A DNA stretch of 29,582 nucleotides. Origin: Candidatus Heimdallarchaeota archaeon LC_2 (GTDB lineage Archaea; Asgardarchaeota; Heimdallarchaeia; Heimdallarchaeales; Kariarchaeaceae). Below are positions 1 to 7,571 of the stretch, one piece after another. The notes under the pieces were generated by a model. The model saw only the letters and a list, made by a program, of their open reading frames with translations, had not been told where the DNA came from and searched no databases. The stretch lies in assembly GCA_001940725.1 (NCBI GenBank), contig MDVR01000160.1, forward strand, positions 1 to 29,582. Direction: 5' to 3'. The translations under genes were made by a program, and so were the position numbers. Every line of letters starts with the position of its first letter. The stretch's first letter is position 1.

Positions 1-78
1 ACTGTTTCAATTGTAATTTTTTTAATTGTTAATTTTACAGAATTGAAAAATTATTTTTTCTGTTTGTTATAGACCAAA

Positions 79-561
79 TCAAGAAATCGGATTTGTTTGA
101 GGACTAGGTTGTTTTCCGGATTTGCTAATGATAATCACGAAGATTAATGTTAGTTGCAGGATTATAATTAGAATAGCATTTCCCAAATGTATTACTACAA
201 TAATTGGTTCTAATTTCTGTGTTACAGTTAATGCACCAAAAATAACCTGTGCACCGTATAAAACAACTTCAATTAGGGTTAATCCATATAATTCAGGTAT
301 ATTTGATTTATATTCCAATGACAAATAAAGGACATATAATAATAAGAATCCATTTAACATAGCCCACAATCTGTGAAACCATTCTGCAAATATTAGACTA
401 TCATGTATATCAGGTATAAGCTTTCCATTACAAAGTGGCCAATCAGGACATGCCAATCCTGCTCCAATCGCTTTAACATATGCTCCTAGGAGAATAAGAA
501 TATATGTTGATATAGCAAGCGAATACACTGAATAACGGAATTTATTTGATATATGGGACAC
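79..561 (-). CDS. ctaA: Compact heme A synthase (CtaA/Cox15 family)
   Basis: Membrane enzyme that oxidises the C8 methyl of heme O to the formyl of heme A, the cofactor of aa3-type haem-copper oxidases. Seen: 160 residues with four predicted membrane helices (about 11-30, 65-82, 90-110, 119-146), the motif EWFHR at 60-64 with its Glu and His, a second haem-ligand-type His at 125 (VVIHLGNA), and a cysteine pair in CPDWPLC at 38-44, like the loop cysteines of bacterial CtaA. Bacterial and mitochondrial forms have eight helices in two halves. A half-size four-helix form is known from Archaea (Aeropyrum), so this is a compact variant, not a truncation. The start is GTG; no better upstream start is in frame. 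No oxidase subunit gene lies in the window. The family call is firm; the reaction is inferred from the family. Confidence 0.88.
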   Translation of the reverse strand: MSHISNKFRYSVYSLAISTYILILLGAYVKAIGAGLACPDWPLCNGKLIPDIHDSLIFAEWFHRLWAMLNGFLLLYVLYLSLEYKSNIPELYGLTLIEVVLYGAQVIFGALTVTQKLEPIIVVIHLGNAILIIILQLTLIFVIIISKSGKQPSPQTNPIS

Positions 562-1112
562 AATGTAAATGAATTATTTCTATTTTTGTACACATCGATT
601 GTACACAATAATTAGTACAAAGTTAGAATAATATCTGCTAGTATTTCTTTTATTTCTGTAAAATAAAATCAAAATGAATGAAAATAAACCGAGGTAATGA
701 ATTTATGAACAATCTTTTTTATTTTATGAAGGAAATAATTGAATTGAAAAGTAAAAATCGAAAATTTCTATGGTACACCTTGGTCCAGTGATTGTAAACG
801 AACTAAAACATTTCTAGGTTAACTAAGAATACCATATTTGGATTGATATTGAGAGCGACGAAGAAGCTGCTTCGTTTGTATGAAAGGTTCCTACAATAGT
901 TTTCAATATTATCTTTATTGTGTAACAACAAATAAAGAAAGTGGTGGTGATAACCGATATAGGGTTGCTGAGTGTGAAGTACCCATTTTCTTTGAATTTA
1001 GAAAATATATACAAATAAAATGATCATGATGATAAATACAGATTTTTATCAAACGATTTCTTAGAGATATGATACTATTATATTTATACCACCAAAAAAT
1101 GGTTTCTATGCA
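562..1112. other. Long low-coding stretch with possible gene remnants
   Basis: About 550 bases without a convincing gene. It lies upstream of ctaA (minus) and of the 121-aa gene (plus), so it should hold both promoters. A 63-codon minus-strand frame (823-1014) has no family features. On the plus strand, 827-1023 reads better if one frameshift is allowed (separate entry). I see no tRNA, repeat array or strong palindrome here. Confidence 0.5.
827..1023 (+). pseudogene. Possible frameshifted small gene remnant, unrecognised
   Basis: A frame opening at 827 encodes an acidic segment ending DEEAASFV before TGA at 881-883. The overlapping frame starting with ATG at 880 continues for 47 codons to TGA at 1021-1023 and has a protein-like composition (aromatic and charged residues, two cysteines). 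Joining the two needs a single-base shift near 880. I do not recognise a family. It could be a short real gene (880-1023), a decayed gene, or chance; confidence is low. Confidence 0.25.
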
Positions 1113-1478
1113 GTGAGGTCTATTGAATGCGATGGTATCCTAGTTTTCACTAATGGTATTAGGGTTCCTGCCAAAATTTGGACTAAAACGAATAGACCTA
1201 ATAAATGGTTCAAGGCAACAGGTCAGCTATATCTTGATATATCCGATTTACCTCTTAATGATGCTCGGGCATGGCAAGTTGGCGTGTTTTATTGCAACAA
1301 ATATAACCATAAAAAAATAAATCACATTTTCTCTTTAAGAGCTGCTGATAGTGGCAAAATTGATAGAGTCGATGGGGAAGAAATGGACAAAATTATTATT
1401 GATGTAGCTGTCACCAGAATTGATGACATCGATATGGATATATCCAGGCCTACGGTAAGAAAAGTAGAATACGACTAA
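1113..1478 (+). CDS. Hypothetical protein, 121 aa
   Basis: I do not recognise this protein. It is soluble, with no signal peptide or membrane segment. The first half looks beta-rich (phrases such as GILVFTNGIRVPAKIW and ATGQLYLDISDLPL), with a basic middle (NKYNHKKIN) and an acidic C-terminal part rich in Asp (DDIDMDIS). The chosen start is GTG; ATG codons at 1099 and 1108 are in another frame that stops at once. It converges on the 241-aa minus-strand gene with 35 bases between stops. Its length, strand bias and composition support a real gene, but nothing shows a function. Confidence 0.55.
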   Translation: MRSIECDGILVFTNGIRVPAKIWTKTNRPNKWFKATGQLYLDISDLPLNDARAWQVGVFYCNKYNHKKINHIFSLRAADSGKIDRVDGEEMDKIIIDVAVTRIDDIDMDISRPTVRKVEYD

Positions 1479-1513
1479 TAAAAGTAACTTGTGTAAATTT
1501 GTAAATAAACAGT

Positions 1514-2239
1514 TTAACTATCGTTAGTTAATCGTTTCACTTTGTTCATCCATGTATCTTCATTTTTAGGGTGCTTTTCAAATAATAAAACAGATGTTAA
1601 TCGGAAATAATCTGAGGCCTCTAACCATCTGGCATTCCATTTATTCAAAACCATCATTTCAGACTCATTCTCTGATTCTTTGGTTATTTTAGATATCATC
1701 TCCTCGATACTCAAATCTCTTTCATTTAAGGTATCAAATTCTTCAATAAGACATAATCCTGTTATGATAAACGAAATCAGTTCTAATTTCCAGTGATCTG
1801 GTTTTGAATCTTCAAATAATGTATAGCTAGAATGCAATAATGTTCTAATAATCTGTATTTTTGTCGCATTTTCTTCTAAACCAAAGGGTTTCATCAATCC
1901 TGGGACTTTTTTATCAGATATTGTTTCATCAACACTCAATAAGGTGTAAATAACTCCATATATCAAGCATGTGAATCTATATACTTTGGGGATTGTAGAC
2001 GCATTTTTTGATTTCAAAAGAATCTGATAAACATCCAATAATAATTTGGCATGATTATATTCTGTTCCAAAACCGGTAGTTGTATTCGCAGTTATAAGAA
2101 TATCAAGTGCAATTTCTAACGGAATGTCTTCTTTTTGATTTAATGACTTCTTTAGCAATTCTATAGCTTGTTCGATCACATTTTGCAATCCTTCGGTCGA
2201 TTCATTCCATAATTTATCAATTTCATCCTTCAAACTCAT
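1514..2239 (-). CDS. Hypothetical all-helical protein, 241 aa
   Basis: Unrecognised. The sequence is almost wholly predicted alpha-helical and soluble, with acidic N-terminal helices (residues 1-45) followed by repeated amphipathic helices, as in helical-repeat or scaffold proteins. There is no signal peptide, no cysteine cluster and no nucleotide-binding motif. It lies 45 bases downstream of the 236-aa membrane/zinc-ribbon gene on the same strand, so the two are probably co-transcribed. The start is ATG at 2239. A function cannot be assigned from sequence alone. Confidence 0.6.
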   Translation of the reverse strand: MSLKDEIDKLWNESTEGLQNVIEQAIELLKKSLNQKEDIPLEIALDILITANTTTGFGTEYNHAKLLLDVYQILLKSKNASTIPKVYRFTCLIYGVIYTLLSVDETISDKKVPGLMKPFGLEENATKIQIIRTLLHSSYTLFEDSKPDHWKLELISFIITGLCLIEEFDTLNERDLSIEEMISKITKESENESEMMVLNKWNARWLEASDYFRLTSVLLFEKHPKNEDTWMNKVKRLTNDS

Positions 2240-2284
2240 GATAAAATTACCCTTACTTAACTTAACAATTTTTATACTTTTAAA

Positions 2285-2995
2285 TCATATTCTGTCTAAA
2301 TCGTCTTTATGTTGAGTCATGGGTGTTAGATCTAAACCTTTTGCTCTTATATCGATTAAAGAAATTTTACAAAATGGACATATTGCAGTTCCAATATGAT
2401 GTCCAAAATGGCGTTTACACTTTTGACAAACCATTTCTATTGGCCAATTCGTCATTCTAGTATCGATTCTTGCCAGATTTCCCCAAATATCAGTAACTGA
2501 AGTAGCTCTTTTATCCAATGCTCTATTTGTTTCAAATTCAAATCTTCCAGATTGAATAATTGCTTTTCCGTTAGGTCCTTCGTTATATTCTATATTATTT
2601 ATTTCTTCATAAGGTACTTCTAGAGTTTCCCAACCCTCAGATGATTTTCTGATAACGGTTAATATTTCATCTTTGTCATCGAAAAGATACCATGCTTCAC
2701 TGTATGTTTTCCATCCCCAAATATAGAAAAATCGCAAAATTAAAATCAAACTTGATAGGCCTAAAATTATTAATGCATTTGAAATAATTGAATTTGAGGA
2801 AATAGATTGGATCAGTGATATTAATAGAATACTGGAGACAGACCAGATTAAGAATATTATGAATAAATATTGAATTACTATAAGTAAAGGAGATCCATGT
2901 AGTTTACCCTCAGTATTCCAATAAATGCTCTTTCTGATCAATTTTGCCATGTCTTTAGGAGCTTCCAAAGATTTTTCTTCAGGTTCTTTCCACAT
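2285..2995 (-). CDS. Two-helix membrane protein with C-terminal zinc ribbon
   Basis: Seen: a short polar N-terminus, two hydrophobic helices (about 36-60 and 71-92) that would form a membrane hairpin, then a soluble region of about 140 residues. Residues 105-165 alternate hydrophobic and charged strands (YLFDDKDEILTVIRK, KAIIQSGRFEFET) and could be a PH-like fold of the kind found after membrane hairpins in bacterial YdbT-type proteins; that is inference. A zinc ribbon follows: C190-x2-C193 and C206-x2-C209 (CPFC). Both soluble parts would face the cytoplasm. It is the upstream member of a two-gene unit with the helical 241-aa protein. The function is unknown. Confidence 0.6.
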   Translation of the reverse strand: MWKEPEEKSLEAPKDMAKLIRKSIYWNTEGKLHGSPLLIVIQYLFIIFLIWSVSSILLISLIQSISSNSIISNALIILGLSSLILILRFFYIWGWKTYSEAWYLFDDKDEILTVIRKSSEGWETLEVPYEEINNIEYNEGPNGKAIIQSGRFEFETNRALDKRATSVTDIWGNLARIDTRMTNWPIEMVCQKCKRHFGHHIGTAICPFCKISLIDIRAKGLDLTPMTQHKDDLDRI

Positions 2996-3223
2996 TAACT
3001 ATTTTGGTAATTAATCCATTGCTAAACAATCTTTTTACTTTGTAAGTTTAAATAATTACAAATTTTCCCTCTTACTTTTATTTCTCTCTATTTGCTTAAT
3101 ATATTTGATTCTGTATTAAATTCTAATACAAATTAAAAGAAATACGTTGAAATCACGAATGGTTATATTTCAATTCAAGCAAATCAATGACAAAGATTAT
3201 TATATTCTCGAGCCATCTTTGAA

Positions 3224-3430
3224 ATGATGAAGAAATTTCAAATATTGTCATCAATTATTACATTTTACTTATTTATAGGAATAACTGAGTTTGTAAAAGC
3301 TTCATCTGATGATTCAAGTGCTAGTGAGACACCAGGTTTTAGATTAGTAGGTGGTCTGTTAACTCTAGGAATAATTGCATTTGCAGCACCATTTTTACGA
3401 AGAGAAAAACTTGAAGAAAACAATAATTAA
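3224..3430 (+). CDS. Tiny exported protein: signal peptide plus PGF-CTERM-like anchor
   Basis: A 68-residue protein made of three parts: a basic-hydrophobic signal peptide (about 1-26, ending FVKA), a Ser/Asp-rich spacer of only about 10 residues (SSDDSSASE), and a tripartite C-terminal sorting signal: TPGF at 36-39, a hydrophobic helix (about 41-57) and a basic RR cluster at 59-60. PGF-CTERM signals are known substrates of archaeosortases, which replace the C-terminal helix with a lipid anchor. Here nearly nothing would remain as a mature chain. ATG codons at 3224 and 3227 are both possible starts. It could also be a small signal-anchored membrane protein. No archaeosortase is in the window. 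It converges on sdhA. Confidence 0.6.
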   Translation: MMKKFQILSSIITFYLFIGITEFVKASSDDSSASETPGFRLVGGLLTLGIIAFAAPFLRREKLEENNN

Positions 3431-3450
3431 TTTATCAACTTGAATTAGAG

Positions 3451-5298
3451 CTATTTTTCAAACTTATCAATTACTTTTTGAAGTTCATCGGACATTTTTT
3501 CGTTAATTTCCTCGTGGATTTTAATTTCTCCATTTTCACCTTTTGATAATACATACATTATATCTTGCAAATCTGGATTTAAATCTAGATAATCACCCCG
3601 TTGGTGTCCTCCTCTACTTTCTTTTCTGATCAAAGATGCTTTAATTGTCATTTTTGCACATTGGATTAAATTCAACATATCTAAAGAATGATGCCAGCTC
3701 GGATTATAAGTTCGACTCCCTGTAGCTTTGCACTTCAAAGCTCTTTCTTTGAAAGTTTTTAGTTTTTCTAACGCATCCTTCAAACTTTCATCCGTTGACA
3801 ATCCATAATTTACCGTCATCATCTCTCTTAATTCCTGATGAAGACTGAAAGGATTTTCTGTGTTCTTCGCATCAAAAGGAGCTAAAGTCAGTTCAATGGC
3901 ATTTTCAATTAGATCTGTTGGAATATTTTTGAATTCGTTTATTTGTTTACAGTATTGACCTGCAAATTTACCAGCTCTTAAACCAAACACAACGATATCT
4001 GCTAATGCATTCCCTCCTAATCGATTTGCTCCATGTAACCCACCAGCTGTTTCACCAGCTGCAAAGAGACCTTTTACATTTGATTGATTATCCTGATAAT
4101 TATATTTTATACCACCCATCATATGATGTGCAGTCGGAGCTACTTCAATTGGTTCTTTTGTAATATCAAGTTTGGCCAATGTCTTCATTTGATGAAACAT
4201 TGAAGGTAGTTTTAATTTTATATAATCTGCATCTCGGATACTTCCTATATCAAGAAAAGCAGCATTGTGAGGAGATCCCCTTCCAGCGGCAACTTCAGAT
4301 CGAATTGCTGCTGAAACAACATCTCTTGTCAGTAGTTCTGGTGGTTTCCTAGCATCTTCATCCCCTGCAAGCCATCGAGTTGCCTCCTCTTCTGTATCGG
4401 CATATTGCGTTTTGTATCTTTCAGGAATGTAATTAAACATGAACCTCTCACCCTCGCTATTCAATAAGATTCCTCCTTCTCCTCGTACTCCCTCTGTCAC
4501 CAAAGTTCCTTCAACATTTGAAGGGTGGGCCATTCCGGTGGGATGAAATTGAATAAATTCGAAATCGATTATTTCAGCTCCAACATCATAAGCAAGAACA
4601 TGACCATCACCTGTTCCCTCCCATGAGTTTGAAGTGATTGTGAACATCTTTCCTACTCCTCCTGTTGCCATTATGATGGCTTTAGTATGAAAACAAAGTA
4701 GTTCACCAGTAGTTCGATCATATCCAAATGCGCCTACTATTTCATTGTTAACGGTTAATAGTTTAGTAATGGTTGTTTCTACATGAGATGTCACATTTTC
4801 TTTATGGATAACAACTTCTTCCAGAATTCTAATAAGTTCAAGACCGGTACGATCTCCAACATGAACTAATCTTGGATATGTGTGACCACCAAAATTTCTT
4901 TGCAACATTTTACCTTCTGGAGTTCTATCCCATATTGCACCCCATCTTTCCAATTCCATTATTATTTCAGGAGATTCCTTAACCAGCATTTCAACCAACC
5001 GCCAATTTCCATGGTAAGAACCACCTTTAATTGTGTCATGAAAATGAACTTCCCAATTATCTTTTGGATTGACATTCCCAAATGACGCAGCCACACCACC
5101 TTCTGCCATAACGGTATGAGCCTTGCCAAGCAATGATTTCGTAACTACTGCTATGCTAATATCTTCTTTTGCTGCCTCAATGGCCGCTCGAAGCCCAGTT
5201 CCCCCCGCACCAATTATTAAAAGGTCATAATTCAGATGTTTAATTTTATTACTCTCATCTTTAATGTCGATCATCTTTCGTCTCTGACACACAACCAT
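3451..5298 (-). CDS. sdhA: Succinate dehydrogenase / fumarate reductase flavoprotein subunit
   Basis: FAD-binding subunit that interconverts succinate and fumarate in the citric acid cycle and respiratory chain. Seen: FAD dinucleotide motif GAGGTG at 30-35; HTVMAEGG at 61-68, whose His is the covalent-FAD ligand position in SDH/FRD and absent in L-aspartate oxidase; substrate-site motifs HPTG 252-255, TEGVRGEGG 268-276, catalytic-type Arg in TRDVVSAAIRSE around 325-335, HHMMGG 391-396, and GETAGGLHGANRLGGNAL 415-432. The C-terminal domain carries RGGHQRGDY, typical of SdhA. The 615-residue length fits. The start may be ATG at 5298 or at 5274 (residue 9), which would give a more usual N-terminus. 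It stands alone: no sdhB, C or D lies beside it, so the partner subunits must be elsewhere. The exact preferred direction cannot be read from sequence. Confidence 0.85.
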   Translation of the reverse strand: MVVCQRRKMIDIKDESNKIKHLNYDLLIIGAGGTGLRAAIEAAKEDISIAVVTKSLLGKAHTVMAEGGVAASFGNVNPKDNWEVHFHDTIKGGSYHGNWRLVEMLVKESPEIIMELERWGAIWDRTPEGKMLQRNFGGHTYPRLVHVGDRTGLELIRILEEVVIHKENVTSHVETTITKLLTVNNEIVGAFGYDRTTGELLCFHTKAIIMATGGVGKMFTITSNSWEGTGDGHVLAYDVGAEIIDFEFIQFHPTGMAHPSNVEGTLVTEGVRGEGGILLNSEGERFMFNYIPERYKTQYADTEEEATRWLAGDEDARKPPELLTRDVVSAAIRSEVAAGRGSPHNAAFLDIGSIRDADYIKLKLPSMFHQMKTLAKLDITKEPIEVAPTAHHMMGGIKYNYQDNQSNVKGLFAAGETAGGLHGANRLGGNALADIVVFGLRAGKFAGQYCKQINEFKNIPTDLIENAIELTLAPFDAKNTENPFSLHQELREMMTVNYGLSTDESLKDALEKLKTFKERALKCKATGSRTYNPSWHHSLDMLNLIQCAKMTIKASLIRKESRGGHQRGDYLDLNPDLQDIMYVLSKGENGEIKIHEEINEKMSDELQKVIDKFEK

Positions 5299-5497
5299 AG
5301 TTTATAGTATTTATCGAAATTTATCTGTTTGTAATGATTATTATGTGCAAATTGTTATAATTATTTAATTAATTTGTTAAATTGTTATTTATTACTTAAT
5401 TTCTTGGCTAAAAAATCTGACTTTCAATATTGAAGAAAATAGAGATATTCCTTTTATAGTTTCAATAATTCTATAAATTTCAAGATAATCTTTTAAA
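5299..5497. promoter_or_regulatory. Divergent intergenic region between sdhA and the envelope gene cluster
   Basis: A 199-base, very AT-rich gap between two divergent transcription units (sdhA leftward, the polytopic protein rightward), so it must hold two promoters. Candidate TATA-like stretches are frequent in such sequence and I cannot single one out with confidence. No ORF or structured RNA is evident. Confidence 0.4.
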
Positions 5498-6619
5498 TTG
5501 AATTACAATAGATATATGGTGGAAACTGTAAATTCTAGTAACCTAGAGTATTTGAATATTAGTAATCAAGAATATCACAATATTATACTGGGGATGACCC
5601 TTTACCTCATCCTGTCATTTATGCGCGGTTTTATTCCTGTTACCATTAGTTTCATTTTAGGAATCCCAGGGGTGACACCTGAATTTGCAACAATTTTTGG
5701 AATTATTCCGATGGCATCTTTCTTCCTGTTCAGGCTCGTTAAATCTAGGTTTAATCAGTTTCTTAGAATTTCAATTATAATTTGGTTTCTTGCTATTATC
5801 ATTGAAAATTTACTTTTTAAATTTATATTAATTCTTGTTGGAATGTATATTAGTTATTCTTTGATATTATTCCTCCTCACATTAAGATTATCAAGAGAAT
5901 CAATTTCTCAATCAATAATTATTATGATATTCATTGATTTTAGTTTAAAAGCTGTGAACAAAGGAAATGATCCAATTACCTCTTATAACTTAAATTCACT
6001 AATTTTTATAATAATAATAACCGTCTTTTTCTCAATATTAAATTATGTAAACATCAATGAATTGAAACTAGAGCAAATAACTTCCCAATCTACAAAATCA
6101 AGAGAAAATTTAATTTCAAATTTAAGTATAATTGCATTTTTTATGGGTCTACTGGTATATTTTGTATTTTTTTCAAACCCTGGTGTTATGGTTCTCTCTT
6201 TAGGAATATCCAATCAATATATCATTTCTGCTTACCTAATTGGTGGAACAGCAATTGCGTTTCTCGCTTTTTCTTTTTTTCAGAAATTAAATTCAAATCT
6301 TCCAATTTTCTTTGGACTTTGTGTCTCATTATTTGTATCGATTTTATTTGTTCCGTGGGAAGGTGGCTTGTTCTTATTTTTAATAATTGGAATGTTCAGT
6401 TTAATTAATTTGTTGATGTTTAATTTATCAAAAATGCCTAGAAATATCTCAGAATCAACATCTACGATGTATTTCGTTTCCCTTTTATTTTTCCTAGTAT
6501 TTTTATTTTTAATAATTTCTAAAGATGGAACAATAATTCCAGTAATTTTCACTACTTTAGCTGTTAGTCTGAGTCTTATATCTTATATTTTGAGTAATTT
6601 CGAGGAGGGACAAAGTTGA
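5498..6619 (+). CDS. Polytopic membrane protein paired with an EEP-family enzyme
   Basis: A 373-residue protein with about ten or more predicted membrane helices spread over its whole length and only short loops; a longer hydrophilic loop lies near residues 185-205 (KLEQITSQSTKSREN). There is no recognisable catalytic motif. The start given is TTG; an ATG at 5516 (residue 7) is an alternative. Its stop overlaps the TTG start of the next gene (6616), a strong sign of translational coupling with the EEP protein. In eukaryotic Cwh43/PGAP2IP, a multi-helix membrane region is followed by an EEP domain in one chain; here the same two parts would be separate, overlapping genes. That parallel is inference from architecture, not a sequence match I can prove. 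Confidence 0.6.
   Translation: MNYNRYMVETVNSSNLEYLNISNQEYHNIILGMTLYLILSFMRGFIPVTISFILGIPGVTPEFATIFGIIPMASFFLFRLVKSRFNQFLRISIIIWFLAIIIENLLFKFILILVGMYISYSLILFLLTLRLSRESISQSIIIMIFIDFSLKAVNKGNDPITSYNLNSLIFIIIITVFFSILNYVNINELKLEQITSQSTKSRENLISNLSIIAFFMGLLVYFVFFSNPGVMVLSLGISNQYIISAYLIGGTAIAFLAFSFFQKLNSNLPIFFGLCVSLFVSILFVPWEGGLFLFLIIGMFSLINLLMFNLSKMPRNISESTSTMYFVSLLFFLVFLFLIISKDGTIIPVIFTTLAVSLSLISYILSNFEEGQS
6602..6610 (+). promoter_or_regulatory. Strong internal Shine-Dalgarno for the EEP gene
   Basis: GAGGAGGGA lies inside the last codons of the polytopic protein gene, five bases before the TTG at 6616. It supports the unusual TTG start and the coupled translation of the two genes. Confidence 0.6.
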
Positions 6620-7467
6620 ATCAAAAAAATTTATTTTATCTCATGCTCATTGTATGGTTACTCGCACTAATGCCTTTTGTACCATTTTACACAAATGATG
6701 AAATAAATAAACCTTCAGGGGATCAAATTAAAATAATGACATATAATATCCACTTCGGACAAAATAATGATGGTATATTTGATATTGAAGGAATTGGTTC
6801 AGTAATTAAAGCTCAACAACCAAATATTGTTGCATTCCAAGAAGTTACCTATAATTCTCCATTTAATGGATATACAACAATGTTTATTGAATTAAGAGCT
6901 ATGATGGAAAGTCTGGGATTTGATTATTATTATACTTCAGAAGGATATAATTATAATATTGGTAATGCAATTTTTTCACAATATAAGATTAAATCCGCTA
7001 AAACATTTAATTATGATGATTGGAATGCTTGGCAAAGAAATGTGATAGAAGCAATTATTGAAGTTAATGACATAGAAATTATTGTTTACACTACTCATTT
7101 AACGCACATTCCCGCGGGTGGAGATTCTGGTGAAATTAGAATATCTGAGGTGAATCAATTAATTGATATAATTTCAAGAAACGACTTAGAAAATGACAAT
7201 ATTATTGTACTTGGAGACTTTAATATCGTCGCAATAGATGAAAATGGTCTGTCTGTAGAAGAATATACTCTGATGACTGAGGTTGTGAAAGATATTTGGA
7301 TAGAATATGCTCCTCTTGAAGATGGATTCACATCACCAGCAGATGATGCCTCAAAAAGAATAGATTTCATTTTTTCAAGTCAAAATGTTAATGCCACTGA
7401 TTGCAAAGTTTATGTTAGTTTAGCATCGGATCACCTACCGGTAACTTGCGAAGTACAGTTTAATTGA
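6616..7467 (+). CDS. Membrane-anchored or exported endonuclease/exonuclease/phosphatase (EEP) family protein
   Basis: EEP (DNase I-like) metal-dependent phosphodiesterase. Seen: an N-terminal hydrophobic segment (about 5-25), probably a signal anchor placing the enzyme outside the membrane, then the full EEP motif set: TYN at 42-44, FQEV with metal-binding Glu 76, the RN at 141-142, THLTH at 160-164, GDFN at 200-203, RIDFIF at 248-253 and SDHLPV at 271-276 with general-base-type His 273. All catalytic positions are present, so it should be active. The substrate may be a phospholipid head group, sugar phosphate or nucleic acid; motifs do not decide. The TTG start sits five bases after a strong GAGGAGGGA ribosome site (6602-6610) and overlaps the stop of the upstream polytopic protein gene, so the two products likely act together at the membrane. 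Confidence 0.82.
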   Translation: MNQKNLFYLMLIVWLLALMPFVPFYTNDEINKPSGDQIKIMTYNIHFGQNNDGIFDIEGIGSVIKAQQPNIVAFQEVTYNSPFNGYTTMFIELRAMMESLGFDYYYTSEGYNYNIGNAIFSQYKIKSAKTFNYDDWNAWQRNVIEAIIEVNDIEIIVYTTHLTHIPAGGDSGEIRISEVNQLIDIISRNDLENDNIIVLGDFNIVAIDENGLSVEEYTLMTEVVKDIWIEYAPLEDGFTSPADDASKRIDFIFSSQNVNATDCKVYVSLASDHLPVTCEVQFN

Positions 7468-7571
7468 TAAATTAAATTAAATCTCAATAATTCGATGTTC
7501 TTTTGTTTTAACACTTCTCAATTACTTACAATTTAAATTGGTGTTTTATTTTAGTTATAGTGTAGGCTGAT

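Noticed and set aside
823..1014. 63-codon minus-strand open frame
   Set aside because: No family features or ribosome site, and it overlaps a more protein-like plus-strand reading.
3451..5298. L-aspartate oxidase (NadB) as the identity of the flavoprotein
   Set aside because: The HTVMAEGG motif has the covalent-FAD His of SdhA/FrdA that NadB lacks, and no nadA or nadC is adjacent.
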